A stretch of DNA of 64,000 nt from NCBI RefSeq assembly GCF_039710355.1, contig NZ_JBDKWZ010000006.1, forward strand, positions 310,001-374,000. The letters are read 5' to 3'. Within the stretch, counting starts at the first letter, position 1. Each line of letters begins with the position of its first letter. A program made the translations under genes and the position numbers. The stretch is from Rapidithrix thailandica (GTDB lineage Bacteria; Bacteroidota; Bacteroidia; Cytophagales; Flammeovirgaceae). The notes below the pieces were generated by a model, which was not told the origin of the DNA, made no database searches, and saw nothing but the letters and a program-made list of their open reading frames with translations. Positions 1 through 9,306 of the stretch are shown in pieces.

Positions 1-68
1 ATATATTCAGAGTGCTTAATGTATTTGCAGCACATACAGATCACCGTGATGATGAAAATAATAAAGGA

Positions 69-179
69 TATCACGAATGATTTCTTATAGAGCAATTCCT
101 AGAAATAAACAAACCATTATTCTAGCAAATTTCGCAGAAATCAATGTCTGAAATTTCCTATACAAAATCATTCGTGATA
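69..179. repeat. Repeat A, copy 1 (MITE-like, 111 bp)
   Basis: The element starts TATCACGAATGATTT and ends AAATCATTCGTGATA, giving 15-bp perfect terminal inverted repeats. An inverted near-identical copy lies at 51603-51713. Similarity between the two copies extends about 10 bp beyond each end. The interior holds an imperfect palindrome (AAATTTCGCAGA / TCTGAAATTT). There is no coding capacity, so a non-autonomous element is the likely reading. Confidence 0.7.
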
Positions 180-276
180 AAGTCTAATAGTATACAATTA
201 GTTTCTTTTTCAGGGGGGAGAATAATATTCGACCCTAAGAAAAGTCATGATATACTTTAGGGATTCCCAATCCTTT

Positions 277-939
277 TCACAAGAGGCCTTTATGGGCCTT
301 GTCCAACTCATCGTTTTCAAAGCTGTCCAAATACGCTTGGGTGACTTTCTCATTGCTATGCCCCATGGCTTCACTGATCATTGAAATGGATACCTTGTTA
401 CGCTTCATCACCGTGGCGTAGGTATGCCGTGCAAAATACGAGGTGATCCTGAAGTCGAGCCCGATTTGTTTGCCCAGTTCCGTCATCTCGTCATTCATTT
501 GTTTCAGCACTTTTTTCAATTGGTTTTCAATTTGTTGAGGCGTTTTATGGAAATCACTCAAAATGGGGAAAATGTGCTCTCCAATCGCGATGGTCCGGTA
601 ATCTGCCAGAATAGCAAGTGCAGGTGGGAGCAGCTCCATGTTCAGAAGATCCCCGGTTTTCCTCCGGATATAAATCAACCGGCCCTCCCGGATGTTTTCC
701 CATGTCAAAAATGCCATGTCCTTGAAATTGATTCCCCGGCAGTAATAGGAAAACAAAAATAAATTGCGCATTTCCCAGGCCTTACTCCAAGGCTGTAAGG
801 GAAGCTGTTCGATGGCTTTGATATGTTCTTTTTTCAAGGCCCGTTTTTTTTTGGGGGGGGATTTTGGGCAATGGCCAGACCCTGTCCGGGAGTCATTATA
901 AACGGTTGACCCACTTTTTTTAACACCTTGTTCCATCAA
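277..939 (-). pseudogene. Tyrosine recombinase, C-terminal catalytic part (truncated)
   Basis: The 220-residue product holds a complete phage-integrase catalytic domain. Visible elements are the first Arg in YYCRGINFKDM, the beta-hairpin Lys in YIRRKTGD, the box-II motif YFARHTYAT (Tyr instead of the first His, as is common in Bacteroidota integrases), the GHS histidine and the nucleophile in QAYLDSF. The usual N-terminal arm-binding and core-binding domains (family length about 400 residues) are absent. The first ~35 residues (MMEQGVKKSG...) do not look like the family. A C8/A9 homopolymer pair at about 843-859 sits at the junction, where a frameshift or deletion could have removed the N-terminus. 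It may be a remnant of an integrated element. Without the arm domain it is probably not a functional integrase. Confidence 0.7.
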
Positions 940-1086
940 CAGGTTTTATGGAAGTTGCTGTTAGGCTTCGCGGTAAAAACCGCGTTGACCCGGCTGGACC
1001 AACGCAGCGGGGGAGTACCTGTTGTTGGATGCTACCTGTTGACAATTCGGGCAAGTGACGTTCCACCTGTTAACCCTGTCAGTGTT

Positions 1087-1217
1087 GATCCGGGGGTAAG
1101 TATTTCTATCTTTTGGGTGAATTTAGCCAAGAAGAGTCATTCCAATTTTGCCGAACGCAAACGCCGGCTGCTTGTACGATTTAAGGGAATGACTCTGCTA
1201 GCCGACCGGGAGTACCA
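1087..1217 (+). mobile_element. IS4-type transposase relic
   Basis: The plus strand reads IFWVNLAKKSHSNFAERK, then LLVRFKG and MTLLADREY. This matches the pattern around the second catalytic Asp of IS4-family DDE transposases (FW.nL.KkGhSn..ERk...LLADREy). A short stretch between the two blocks seems to be missing. Nothing before or after is recognisable as transposase. At about 1218 the sequence turns directly into the antisense of a broken DUF5916 gene, so this is a fragment left by insertion and deletion. The call rests on motif memory, not a database search. Confidence 0.5.
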
Positions 1218-1860
1218 GTGCCGCAACATCAAACAACTGTGGAATGGCCGGAAACACCGTTTGTTCATAATCCCTGCAGGCCAACCGTGTAAACGTGATC
1301 CCCAGATTACAGCATCTGTTTTTTCGGGCAATTCATAGCAAATGGATTTAAACGGAATGACAAATTCCGCATAATATCCGAAATCCGTTTGGTGTGTACG
1401 CACTGTCCAAAGGGCATTCCGGTTATTGTCCGTATTGTTGTCATTAAAGTTTTGCGGATCACGCTGATTGCCATAAGGTGTCGTTTGAAGCGATACACAG
1501 TACGGTTTAAGGTGTTGCGGATCCGGTGGTATGCCAAAAGCACCGTTCTCTCCCCAGGAAAAACCGCTGCGCAGATCCTGTACCCGGATCCTTTTTTTGC
1601 CGAATGTATCCACACAAAAAACCAATATAGCGGTTCTTTTCATCAAAGAGCAATTGGATCTGTATGTGATAATGATAATCGCCTCTTTGCCGGGGCTGCT
1701 CTATACAGAAAAAATCTTGAGTCACCGGGGCTTCACTCCGTCAACTTTCCATCGGTCTTAATATCCTCTCCGGTATGAGCTGCCCGAATATCCACCGGCC
1801 TAACCGGGGGGTACGTTTGTTGGGCCAGGAGCGTATACGGGAGAAAAGTAAAAAGTGAAG
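1218..1860 (-). pseudogene. DUF5916 / family-9 carbohydrate-binding-like protein, broken
   Basis: Reading the minus strand and switching frame several times gives a recognisable N-terminal DUF5916 protein. The pieces are a signal-peptide-like start near 1850, APVTQDFFCIEQP, IQIQLLFDEKNRYIGFLC, KKRIRVQDLRSGFSWGEN, TTPYGNQRDPQNFNDN, ALWTVRTHQTDFGYYAEF and, in another frame, GITFTRLACRDYEQTVFP. Family members are outer-membrane-associated proteins of several hundred residues. Here only about 200 residues survive, with at least two frameshifts, and the 3' end is cut by the transposase relic. It is not expected to make a product. Confidence 0.65.
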
Positions 1861-2017
1861 TGAATTAAACTTTTTCTTTTTCCTAAAAAATGTTTCAAAA
1901 ACGCCTCCTCTGTGTTACTTTTTTCAACAAGAGCTTTGGCTATTCTCTTCAAAAAGTGCCTTGATGAGCCGATTTTGATTCCATGTTCGGTCAAAAACTA
2001 TAAGTTTAAATCACTTC
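1857..2017. repeat. Repeat B, copy 1 (MITE-like, 161 bp)
   Basis: The ends form terminal inverted repeats (GAAGTGAATTAAACTT / AAGTTTAAATCACTTC). The interior carries the segments CGCCTCCTCTGTGTTAC, GCTTTGGCTATTCTCTTC and TTGATTCCATGTTCGG, shared with copies at 19410-19564 and 44555-44715. It lies directly after the ABC permease gene. Confidence 0.75.
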
Positions 2018-2036
2018 AGTATAAAAATACTTTTCA

Positions 2037-3473
2037 TCACTTGTTTCCTCCTTTCATTTTGATGAACCCCAACACAAAAGCTACTATGGCAGCGAAGCCG
2101 ATTTTACTTAAGCCCAAGTATATGGTAGTCCACCGGCCTTTCACAGCTGGCATCTTAAAAGCCGGAAGCCGGGAATAATCCTCCAATAAGATGGGTTTAT
2201 CCCAGAAGAGGCGCGTGAAATAGAAATCGGTTATGTCTCTGTGAAAATCCGCCAACGCCTCCTGGAAATGCAAGAAGATATTGAGGTCTGTTTTGGCAAT
2301 ACGGGCCAATACTTCCTGCATATTGACAGCCGGGCTAAGCCAGTGAAAACGGGAAGTCCACGCATTCCTTTTGGCCACTTGGGCATTGTAGTGATTCACT
2401 TCTTCCCGGCTGTGGATATCTTTCAGAGATGTGAAGGCTGCATATGCTTTGGGCAGCATGTTATTTTCCATTAAGCGTTCACTTCCTTTTAACGTTGGTT
2501 CATGCGCGATAAATTCGGCAATCACTTTTCTGGATTCCTCTTTGTTGTCTTCATTTTCCAGCCCGGTTCTACGGGTGAGCCCGGCCAGTGTGGCGCTACT
2601 GAGAGGATATTTTACGGTTACAATCACATTGAGAACCGCCGGGATCACGATCAGCAAAAGCAGCCAACTACCCGCCGCAGTGATCGCATTAAAAGAAGAG
2701 CTTTTGCGTAAACTCACAATCAAAAACATCAGCCCAAACCAAAATATGCAGTACACTACCACAGCCAGGATCCATGCAATGGCGGGTGCCATGTTTTCAT
2801 TTTTTACGGGGCTACCTGAGGTTAACTGACCGATCAGGGAGAGTAATAAGGCCAAGCCGGTGATCATGATCAAATAGAAGGCCCAACGCACAAGTATGAT
2901 CTTTCGGATACTAACTGCCTGGATCTGCAATAATGAAAGCGTGCCGTTTTCCTTTTCTGAGGAAAATAATCCGTAACAAAAAGCGATAATGAGCAGAGGA
3001 AACAGGTAGACCAAGACAAAAGACAAATCAAAGTTACCGGCCATCAGGTTGACGGGATTGGCCAACTCATTTTCAAAAAGCTGATAGTACAGGCTCATGC
3101 CGGTAAGGCGGTAATAGTAACGAAAAAGGTCGCGCTGACCAATAGCCAGGGACGCATAATCATGCGGAGGTAAAATAGCGTGGTAGCCATGTCGATACCA
3201 GGCATAGGCCGGACGAGAGGCAATATCATGTGTTTGCTCCTGCCCTAGCGTTTCCCGCTCTTCCCTAAAGCTGGTTTTGTACAGGGAAAACTCTTCCTGT
3301 TCCAACTGAGTAATGGCATTGATTGTCTCTCGCTGTGCGTCAATTTCTGACTGTCCGTAATAAATCGCATACAGGCCAAATGTAAACGTGACAGCCAACA
3401 GAAACAGCTGGAACTTGTTGCGGATAAAGGCTTTCCACTCGTAGCGGATCAGTATTTTAATCTTTTTATCCAT
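2037..3473 (-). CDS. ABC-2 type transporter permease, DUF3526 type (second permease)
   Basis: Integral-membrane permease of 478 residues. One membrane segment lies at about 20-40 (FQLFLLAVTFTFGLYAIYYG) and is followed by a large extracytoplasmic loop (about 41-150). Four further helices lie at about 150-300, then a second long soluble stretch and a last helix near the C-terminus. The cytoplasmic EKENGTLSLLQ motif after the second helix is the ABC-2 type E.E.GTL signature. This arrangement is that of DUF3526 permeases. It overlaps the preceding permease gene by 8 bp, so the two are translationally coupled and probably form a heterodimer with the ATPase at 4910-5611. The substrate is unknown. 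Linkage to a Cys-rich peptide gene and a TonB receptor suggests peptide or metallophore transport (inference). Confidence 0.85.
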   Translation of the reverse strand: MDKKIKILIRYEWKAFIRNKFQLFLLAVTFTFGLYAIYYGQSEIDAQRETINAITQLEQEEFSLYKTSFREERETLGQEQTHDIASRPAYAWYRHGYHAILPPHDYASLAIGQRDLFRYYYRLTGMSLYYQLFENELANPVNLMAGNFDLSFVLVYLFPLLIIAFCYGLFSSEKENGTLSLLQIQAVSIRKIILVRWAFYLIMITGLALLLSLIGQLTSGSPVKNENMAPAIAWILAVVVYCIFWFGLMFLIVSLRKSSSFNAITAAGSWLLLLIVIPAVLNVIVTVKYPLSSATLAGLTRRTGLENEDNKEESRKVIAEFIAHEPTLKGSERLMENNMLPKAYAAFTSLKDIHSREEVNHYNAQVAKRNAWTSRFHWLSPAVNMQEVLARIAKTDLNIFLHFQEALADFHRDITDFYFTRLFWDKPILLEDYSRLPAFKMPAVKGRWTTIYLGLSKIGFAAIVAFVLGFIKMKGGNK

Positions 3474-4902
3474 TGGTCGGCTTGATTTTTCGGTTAGAAG
3501 AATTGAACAGGACCAGCACGAGCGCCCCCCACAAAAGCAGTGATACGATTTCCATGCGGTACTGCGGTAGCAAATCCAATGTAGCAGGGGTTTGATAAGT
3601 GAAGTTTTCTATTTTCTGCCACAAATCGTTTCCGGCTTTATAGCCATAGAACTCACCGTACCGGGAGTTTTCAGCCATGTCCTTGTTCATTTTTCGAACC
3701 ATCTCTCTTCGGTAACCCTCCACTTTTTCTTCAAAGTGGAGGAAAGTATGCATATCCGTGCCCGATAAAGCCATGGAAAGATGCTGTACGGCCAGGTACG
3801 GATTGAAAAGGCTCGCGATGCTACTCAAGCGGTTTTGCTTATGAAAAATCTTGTGCAACTTTTCTACATGATGGTCATAGATTTTATTGCCATATTCTTC
3901 TCCCTCCTGCATCCGGACCCCTTCAAAGTTGAAGGGTAGTTGCTGTACGGAATCCACTCCGTATTTTTCCAGATATTCTTTTTCCAGGTTGACTATGCGC
4001 ACTGACCGGGGTGTTTTACCATCCAGTCCCTTCAGTTTGTCCTTCTGAATCTGAGCTTTGAACTCACGCATCGATGGCAATGTATAGAAACTTTCGCTGA
4101 GGTTAGCCAAGGTTTTGGGCATGAGGATAACAAAAAATATCCAGCAGGTAAGTAATACCAACAAGGCATTTCTTCCGGTAGACGAATGCAGCGAAACCCA
4201 TACGGAAAAAGCAATAAAGAGCAGCAAATACACCCCATAGATCAAGGCCAGTAATGCGACCCTGAGGGCTATATCCGGGATCGTTGCCTGCTGAATACCA
4301 GCAGCTGAAATAATCAAAATCCCTACGACAAAGGGCCATACGATTAACCCCAGCATGAGACTATAGGCTATAACTTTACCCGAGACGAGTGTGCGCAAGG
4401 AAATGCCCTGGCTCAAAAGTAATTTTAGGGTGCCACTTTCACGCTCCCGGGTAAAGGAGGCAAAGGCGAGAAAAATGATAAGTAGCGGTGCCAGTACCTG
4501 CAATACCAATGCACTGCTAAGTTCCCCAAAACGAATCATACTACTGTGGTCTTGTGCCGGGCGAAACATGAACTCGTGCTGAAAGTGTGCCTCCAGGTAA
4601 ACAGAGGTGCCCGTATAGGAGTCCAGCCCAAAGTCAAACAAACTGAGTATCGTTTTGGGCTTGAAGACAAACGTGCCGTAATGAGCTGCAATATGCGGGT
4701 GCTTATCCCCCTGGTTGAGCCACTCCTGCCTTTTTTCCTGTTGTGTATGAGTGATCGTCTGCCTTTGCTGCACGTAAGAGATATAGCCTGCATAAAGAGC
4801 CAGCCCCAGTAGCAAAAGGAGGATAACTCCCAAGGAAACAATCAGCTTTTCGCGGAAAGCTATTACGATTTCTTTTCGTACTATGAAAAATAATTGACGC
4901 AT
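3466..4902 (-). CDS. ABC-2 type transporter permease, DUF3526 type (first permease)
   Basis: A 478-residue paralogue of the downstream permease with the same plan. It has an N-terminal helix at about 22-42 (SLGVILLLLLGLALYAGYIS), a long outer loop, and a helix at about 130-150 followed by ERESGTLKLLLSQG (the ABC-2 signature). Several helices follow, then a second large loop at about 275-440 and a C-terminal helix (IVSLLLWGALVLVLF). The gene starts 7 bp after the ATPase gene stop and overlaps the next permease by 8 bp, which shows one operon. It is the membrane half of an ABC exporter or importer that has two different permeases. DUF3526 transporters are poorly characterised, so the direction of transport cannot be read from the sequence. 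Confidence 0.85.
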   Translation of the reverse strand: MRQLFFIVRKEIVIAFREKLIVSLGVILLLLLGLALYAGYISYVQQRQTITHTQQEKRQEWLNQGDKHPHIAAHYGTFVFKPKTILSLFDFGLDSYTGTSVYLEAHFQHEFMFRPAQDHSSMIRFGELSSALVLQVLAPLLIIFLAFASFTRERESGTLKLLLSQGISLRTLVSGKVIAYSLMLGLIVWPFVVGILIISAAGIQQATIPDIALRVALLALIYGVYLLLFIAFSVWVSLHSSTGRNALLVLLTCWIFFVILMPKTLANLSESFYTLPSMREFKAQIQKDKLKGLDGKTPRSVRIVNLEKEYLEKYGVDSVQQLPFNFEGVRMQEGEEYGNKIYDHHVEKLHKIFHKQNRLSSIASLFNPYLAVQHLSMALSGTDMHTFLHFEEKVEGYRREMVRKMNKDMAENSRYGEFYGYKAGNDLWQKIENFTYQTPATLDLLPQYRMEIVSLLLWGALVLVLFNSSNRKIKPTNG

Positions 4903-4909
4903 AAACAGC

Positions 4910-5611
4910 TTAATTGTGCATATGTTTAAGATACATTTTCTCCAGGTCCTGAAAACTCACATCTTGGGAAGCAAACTGCTCGATCAGTACCCCTTCCTTC
5001 ATAATACCGATATGCGTGCCGGTATCTTTGGCCCGGAACAGGTCATGAGTAGCCATCAAAGTAGCGACTCCTTTTTCCTTCATTTCCAGAAGCAGTTCTG
5101 AAAACTCATTGCTGGCCTTCGGATCCAACCCGGAGGTAGGTTCGTCCAGGAGCAACACGCTGGCTTCCCGTGCCCGGGCCAGGGCAATGCCCACCTTCTG
5201 ACGCATGCCCTTGGAGTAGCTGCTTACCCGCTTGCGGATAAAATCCGGCTGTAAACCGGACTGTATCAGCAGCTCTTCCAACTGGCCTTTAGCATAGCTT
5301 TTGTCACCTAAGCCACAAAAAAAGTCCAGGTTTTCCAATCCCGTCAGGTTGGGGTAGAGCATCAGGTTTTCCGGAATATATGAGAGCAATTGTTTGGTTG
5401 CTTTCCCATGTTCCGTTACATCCAGTCCATTGATGACAGCCTTGCCACCCGAAGGATTAATGAAATTCAGAAAAAGATTGATGGTGGTGGATTTGCCTGC
5501 TCCATTGGCACCTAGCAGGCAAAAGATATCCCCTTCATTCACAGACAAATTGAGGGAGTTCAAAGCCCTGAAATCACCGTACTTTTTCGTAAGATTTATT
5601 GCTTGTAACAT
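4910..5611 (-). CDS. ABC transporter ATP-binding protein
   Basis: A 233-residue nucleotide-binding subunit with all diagnostic motifs: Walker A GANGAGKST (about residues 35-43), signature YSKGMRQKVG (about 132-141), Walker B VLLLDEPTSGLD (about 151-162) and switch histidine MATHD (about 188). The signature has SKGMRQK in place of LSGGQ, which is common in ABC-2 type drug and peptide exporters. It sits 3 bp after the DUF4374 gene and 7 bp before the permeases, in the same operon. It is expected to energise the two DUF3526 permeases. Confidence 0.92.
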   Translation of the reverse strand: MLQAINLTKKYGDFRALNSLNLSVNEGDIFCLLGANGAGKSTTINLFLNFINPSGGKAVINGLDVTEHGKATKQLLSYIPENLMLYPNLTGLENLDFFCGLGDKSYAKGQLEELLIQSGLQPDFIRKRVSSYSKGMRQKVGIALARAREASVLLLDEPTSGLDPKASNEFSELLLEMKEKGVATLMATHDLFRAKDTGTHIGIMKEGVLIEQFASQDVSFQDLEKMYLKHMHN

Positions 5612-5614
5612 ACC

Positions 5615-6829
5615 TTAATCCAGTTTTTCCAAACCTGTAATATACCCCCCCTTTGAATTGAAATAGGTACTCGAACTGTTGGAAGACACATCGAATTCAT
5701 AGACGGTATTTTCATCATTGGTAGCAATAGTGAAAAGGAGGTTTTGATGATCCATTTCACGGATGATCATGCTTCTTGATCCATAAGTGACAGGTAATCC
5801 CGGCACGTCTCCTTTGCTGGTCTTACCAAGAAGGTCAATTTCCACGTACTTGAATTGAGGCTGGCCCGTAGCATATTCCCAAAAGTCGGTTTCGTCCTGG
5901 ACTTTGGCGGTGAAAGTGCGCCCGGTTGAAGTATGATAAATACCCAAGCAAATATTGCCCGTGACGGCCTCCAGATCAAGGAAATAGCCCTGGTCAAAAT
6001 CCGTCTGTCCCTTCTTGATCCTAAGTACACCACTGGGAGCCTCCCCCCCGGCATTCGTTGTTCCCAGAGCCTGAACGTAAATATCTCCCTTCTCATCCAG
6101 GATCATCCCTGTTTTCGGTGCATGCCCACCGAAAAACATCCCCGTTCTCCCATCAGACAAGACTTTTTCCACCTCATTGGTATTCAAATCAATGATAGCG
6201 ATATAGGCAGAGTCATTTACAGGCTCAAAATTATTTTCATAATGTACCCCCATGAAAAGCTTGTTATCCCTTTCGAGCATATCCAGATAATAGGTTCGGG
6301 TAGCTTCAGAAAATTTACCTGTCACTGCTGAAAGGGAAATTTCATCTGTAATTCGCATGGTAGAAGGATCAAAAATGATGAGTTTGGAGATACCTCCCGA
6401 TACGGTTCCATACGCCAACGTTTCGCTTTTAAAATGAAGCGAAGCAAATGTATTTGCACCCGGCACTACAATTCTCTCCTCCTCTTTTGGAACGGAATCA
6501 CTCCCCACCACATATTTCACCAGGTTTGCAGGCGCTCCGAATGGCATGGCATAAACAGCTCCTCCGTAAGAAACGGTGCTTGCTTTTCCCGTAAGCTCAA
6601 TCGCCTGGTCATTACCTATGGACGTAAAACCAAGCTCAGGGACCCACTGGATATAGGTTGTCATATCCGGCCAGGCACCACTCACCGTGGAAATGGCATA
6701 ACCGGATTCAAGGGGGGTGCCGTTGTTGCCGGGGGCAGGGTTCTCATCGTCTGAACAACCTGTCAGTAAATACATGGCTGACAACATCAGACCAACAGTG
6801 TGAAAAATAGTCAGTATTGTTTTTTTCAT
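5615..6829 (-). CDS. DUF4374 (XusB-like) surface lipoprotein
   Basis: A 404-residue lipoprotein with the lipobox LLTGCSDDE at about residues 21-29, followed by acidic residues that favour surface export in Bacteroidota. The rest is beta-rich and matches the DUF4374 pattern (SGYAISTVSGAWPDMTTYIQ near the start of the mature part). DUF4374 proteins are predicted seven-bladed propellers encoded beside TonB receptors. To my recollection the Bacteroides xenosiderophore-capturing lipoprotein XusB is of this kind. The gene sits 7 bp downstream of the receptor gene and 3 bp upstream of the ABC ATPase gene. I infer that it captures a metal-chelator complex at the cell surface and hands it to the receptor. 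Confidence 0.8.
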   Translation of the reverse strand: MKKTILTIFHTVGLMLSAMYLLTGCSDDENPAPGNNGTPLESGYAISTVSGAWPDMTTYIQWVPELGFTSIGNDQAIELTGKASTVSYGGAVYAMPFGAPANLVKYVVGSDSVPKEEERIVVPGANTFASLHFKSETLAYGTVSGGISKLIIFDPSTMRITDEISLSAVTGKFSEATRTYYLDMLERDNKLFMGVHYENNFEPVNDSAYIAIIDLNTNEVEKVLSDGRTGMFFGGHAPKTGMILDEKGDIYVQALGTTNAGGEAPSGVLRIKKGQTDFDQGYFLDLEAVTGNICLGIYHTSTGRTFTAKVQDETDFWEYATGQPQFKYVEIDLLGKTSKGDVPGLPVTYGSRSMIIREMDHQNLLFTIATNDENTVYEFDVSSNSSSTYFNSKGGYITGLEKLD

Positions 6830-6836
6830 ATTCCTT

Positions 6837-9182
6837 TCATTTTATTTTTTTATCCAGATAAGTTCTTAGTGTAAGATAAAAGGCCCTGCCTGGGCGCTGT
6901 ACGCTGAAATTGTCATAAGCTTTCCGGTCAAAAAGATTGGTAGATTCCATTGTAATGGAAAAGCGGTTTTCCGGCAAGGAATAAGTAACCCCGGCATTCT
7001 GAATCAATTGAGCCGGAATAAAATTCTTCCGCTCCCGGTTGCCATCTACAGCCCAAAACAGAAAAAAATCGTGTACATAACCGGCCGACCACCAGGCTGA
7101 TAAGCGGTTTTCCGTCCCCCAAAAACGCTCTGTTTGATACCGGACTTCTCCATTGCCAAACAGATAAGGGATATTCGGTAATCGCGCATTATAATACCGC
7201 TCATCTATTGACCCGGTGACATTTTTGGGGGAACGGTTTCGGATGTCCTGATAAGTAGCATTGGCTTTCACCCTAAGGCCATGGAATGGTTTATAGTGAA
7301 TCTCTACATCGAAACCCGTTACCAGCGCTTTCAACAGGTTTTGGTACTGGGCGTAAAACTGAGAGGTACGCAACCAGATAATATTATCCGTCATTCTGTA
7401 AAAGCCATTGAGTTCAATATCCAGCTTTTTGGAATGATACTGCAGCCCCAGGTTGGCGTTATGGCTTTGCTCCGGTTCCAAAAAAGGATTGGGGCGCACA
7501 AGCGTAAAGTCACCAAACAATTCAAGTTCATCCGGTAAACGGGTAGCATACTCATAAGAGGCTTTGGCCAGCAGCTTATCGGTAAAATGGTACCGGAAGG
7601 ATTGAGAATAGCCTATGTTAGAAACGCTCTCCCGGTTAGGACGAAACTCCATGTTTTGGATAAGATATCCATCGGATGCGTATACAAAGTGCTTAAAAGC
7701 GGTATAGCCGGTAAAGCTTTTTCCGAATTGGTGCTCATAAGCAATGCCGGTAGCGTTTTTTACCAGCACAGTTGGATGAGTGTAGTAATCCTTCCCATAG
7801 AATTCGGCAGCGAAAGGGTCTTCCCCTCTGCGCCTGAACCAGGAGGTAAATACATTGAAGGTTACCTGGCCGTTTTTCCAAGGCTCGTAGCGGACATTGA
7901 AACGGCTCAGCGCATTTTTTGCGTTCAGTTCCAGTAAACTCCTGGAAGTGGATATTTCTCCCCCGTCCGTCCTTCTTCGATACACTTTACCATCCCAGGT
8001 ATAAGCATTTAACGTTGTATCTGTAACATACCCCCTGGTATAATTCATGCCCCCATACCATTTCAGTGTAGTTTGCGGAAGGATGTTCTGCTTTTCATAT
8101 TCAAAGGAAAACCCTAAGGTTGACTCCTCATAAGTCGCTTCGCCATAGGGCTGGGACATGACGGCATTGTGCTGTATCTCATCGTTGAGTCCGGAATACC
8201 TGGCACTAATGATCAACCGGTCTGCGTATGCCTTCTCATACACCCCGGCATATAGATTTACCAGATAGTTGGAAAAGCGATCGTGGAAACGCCTTACCGT
8301 AACGGGTACGGGATTGCCAGATTCATTGATTGTCTCCACATCTACTTTGTAAGTATTGTCTGAGTGATTATAGAAGGAATTAACCCCTGCCAGGAAGTTA
8401 TTTTGACGATCCGCAAATTGCCCGTTCAGGTTGGCTTTATGACTATTGAACGAGCCCAAAGAATAAGAAACATCCAAGTAGGTGCTGTATTCTGTCCTGG
8501 GAATAATGTTGATCGCTCCCCCCAACGCATCGGCCCCCAGGTGTACCGGCACCACTCCCTTATAGACCTCTATTTGTTCCATTAAATTGAGCGGAAGTAC
8601 ATTTAGCCCTAACCCAGACCCAAAGTACGATAACGGAATGCCATCCAGGAAAAACTTTACCTGTTTCCCGGACATCCCGTTGATGTACACTTCCGCCTCG
8701 CTACCAAAACCACCTGTCTGACGGACATTTACCCCGGAAACCTGCTTGAGAACTTCACTGGTATTATTGCTCTGGGTATAAAGACCTTTCGCCTCAAGCA
8801 CTGCCACACTGGCAACACTTTCTTTTAATTCACGAGCTTCGGATTTCTCTGTAACCGTCACTTCATTCAAGTGCCTCACCTCCTCCTTTAGCGTAAAATT
8901 GACGGTCAGCCTTTGTCCTTCACTTACATGAAAGGTTTTCTGCATTGCCTGAAAGCCCATAAAAGAAGCGGTGAGGGTATGATCACCGGGTTTCAGGTTT
9001 TGAAACACAAACTTGCCTGCTTCATCGGTAACGGCAGCTTGCCCGCTGCTCACCTGAATAAATGCACCGGGTATCCCCTCTCCATTCTTTGAATACACAG
9101 TTCCTAACACAGCGGCCCCTTGCCCATAACAAAAGCTACTGTTGGTCAGCAAAATGGCAAGAAATTTATATAAAGTTTTCAT
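6837..9182 (-). CDS. TonB-dependent outer-membrane receptor
   Basis: A 781-residue receptor. A signal peptide ends near residue 20 (SSFCYGQ). A carboxypeptidase-regulatory-like beta domain follows at about 24-105, then a TonB-box-like LNEVTVTEKSE at about 105-115. The plug domain is at about 120-230 (VYINGMSGKQVKFFLDG, GADALGGAINI), and a 22-strand barrel ends in an aromatic-rich terminus (RAFYLTLRTYLDKKIK). It is closest in style to FecA/CirA siderophore receptors rather than SusC, and there is no SusD partner. A TGCAAYANTRTTGCA-type dyad lies 10 bp upstream of the start codon, the same motif found twice upstream of the Cys-rich peptide gene. Its role is probably uptake of a metal-loaded chelator. 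Confidence 0.88.
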   Translation of the reverse strand: MKTLYKFLAILLTNSSFCYGQGAAVLGTVYSKNGEGIPGAFIQVSSGQAAVTDEAGKFVFQNLKPGDHTLTASFMGFQAMQKTFHVSEGQRLTVNFTLKEEVRHLNEVTVTEKSEARELKESVASVAVLEAKGLYTQSNNTSEVLKQVSGVNVRQTGGFGSEAEVYINGMSGKQVKFFLDGIPLSYFGSGLGLNVLPLNLMEQIEVYKGVVPVHLGADALGGAINIIPRTEYSTYLDVSYSLGSFNSHKANLNGQFADRQNNFLAGVNSFYNHSDNTYKVDVETINESGNPVPVTVRRFHDRFSNYLVNLYAGVYEKAYADRLIISARYSGLNDEIQHNAVMSQPYGEATYEESTLGFSFEYEKQNILPQTTLKWYGGMNYTRGYVTDTTLNAYTWDGKVYRRRTDGGEISTSRSLLELNAKNALSRFNVRYEPWKNGQVTFNVFTSWFRRRGEDPFAAEFYGKDYYTHPTVLVKNATGIAYEHQFGKSFTGYTAFKHFVYASDGYLIQNMEFRPNRESVSNIGYSQSFRYHFTDKLLAKASYEYATRLPDELELFGDFTLVRPNPFLEPEQSHNANLGLQYHSKKLDIELNGFYRMTDNIIWLRTSQFYAQYQNLLKALVTGFDVEIHYKPFHGLRVKANATYQDIRNRSPKNVTGSIDERYYNARLPNIPYLFGNGEVRYQTERFWGTENRLSAWWSAGYVHDFFLFWAVDGNRERKNFIPAQLIQNAGVTYSLPENRFSITMESTNLFDRKAYDNFSVQRPGRAFYLTLRTYLDKKIK

Positions 9183-9191
9183 AAAAATAAA

Positions 9192-9206
9192 CGCAACAGT
9201 ATTGCA
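9192..9206. promoter_or_regulatory. Candidate metalloregulator dyad upstream of the TonB receptor
   Basis: The plus strand reads CGCAACAGTATTGCA, a 7-1-7 dyad that matches the two sites at 10955-10969 and 10994-11008 (consensus TGCAAYANTRTTGCA) except at the first base. It sits just upstream of the receptor start codon. The size and symmetry are those of Fur-superfamily boxes (Fur, Zur, Mur, PerR). Which metal is sensed cannot be told from sequence. Confidence 0.6.
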
Positions 9207-9306
9207 AGTACACGATTAAGTATCAAACGCAAGAAGAATTGCGTTCACAATTTTACCAGGAAAAGTTCCTCCGGATAGAAGGCAGGATAAGTGGTTGTAT
9301 CAACGG

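Noticed and set aside
1137..1646. 169-aa minus-strand open frame taken as an intact gene
   Set aside because: Only its middle matches DUF5916. The ends fit only after frame changes, so it is treated as part of a pseudogene.
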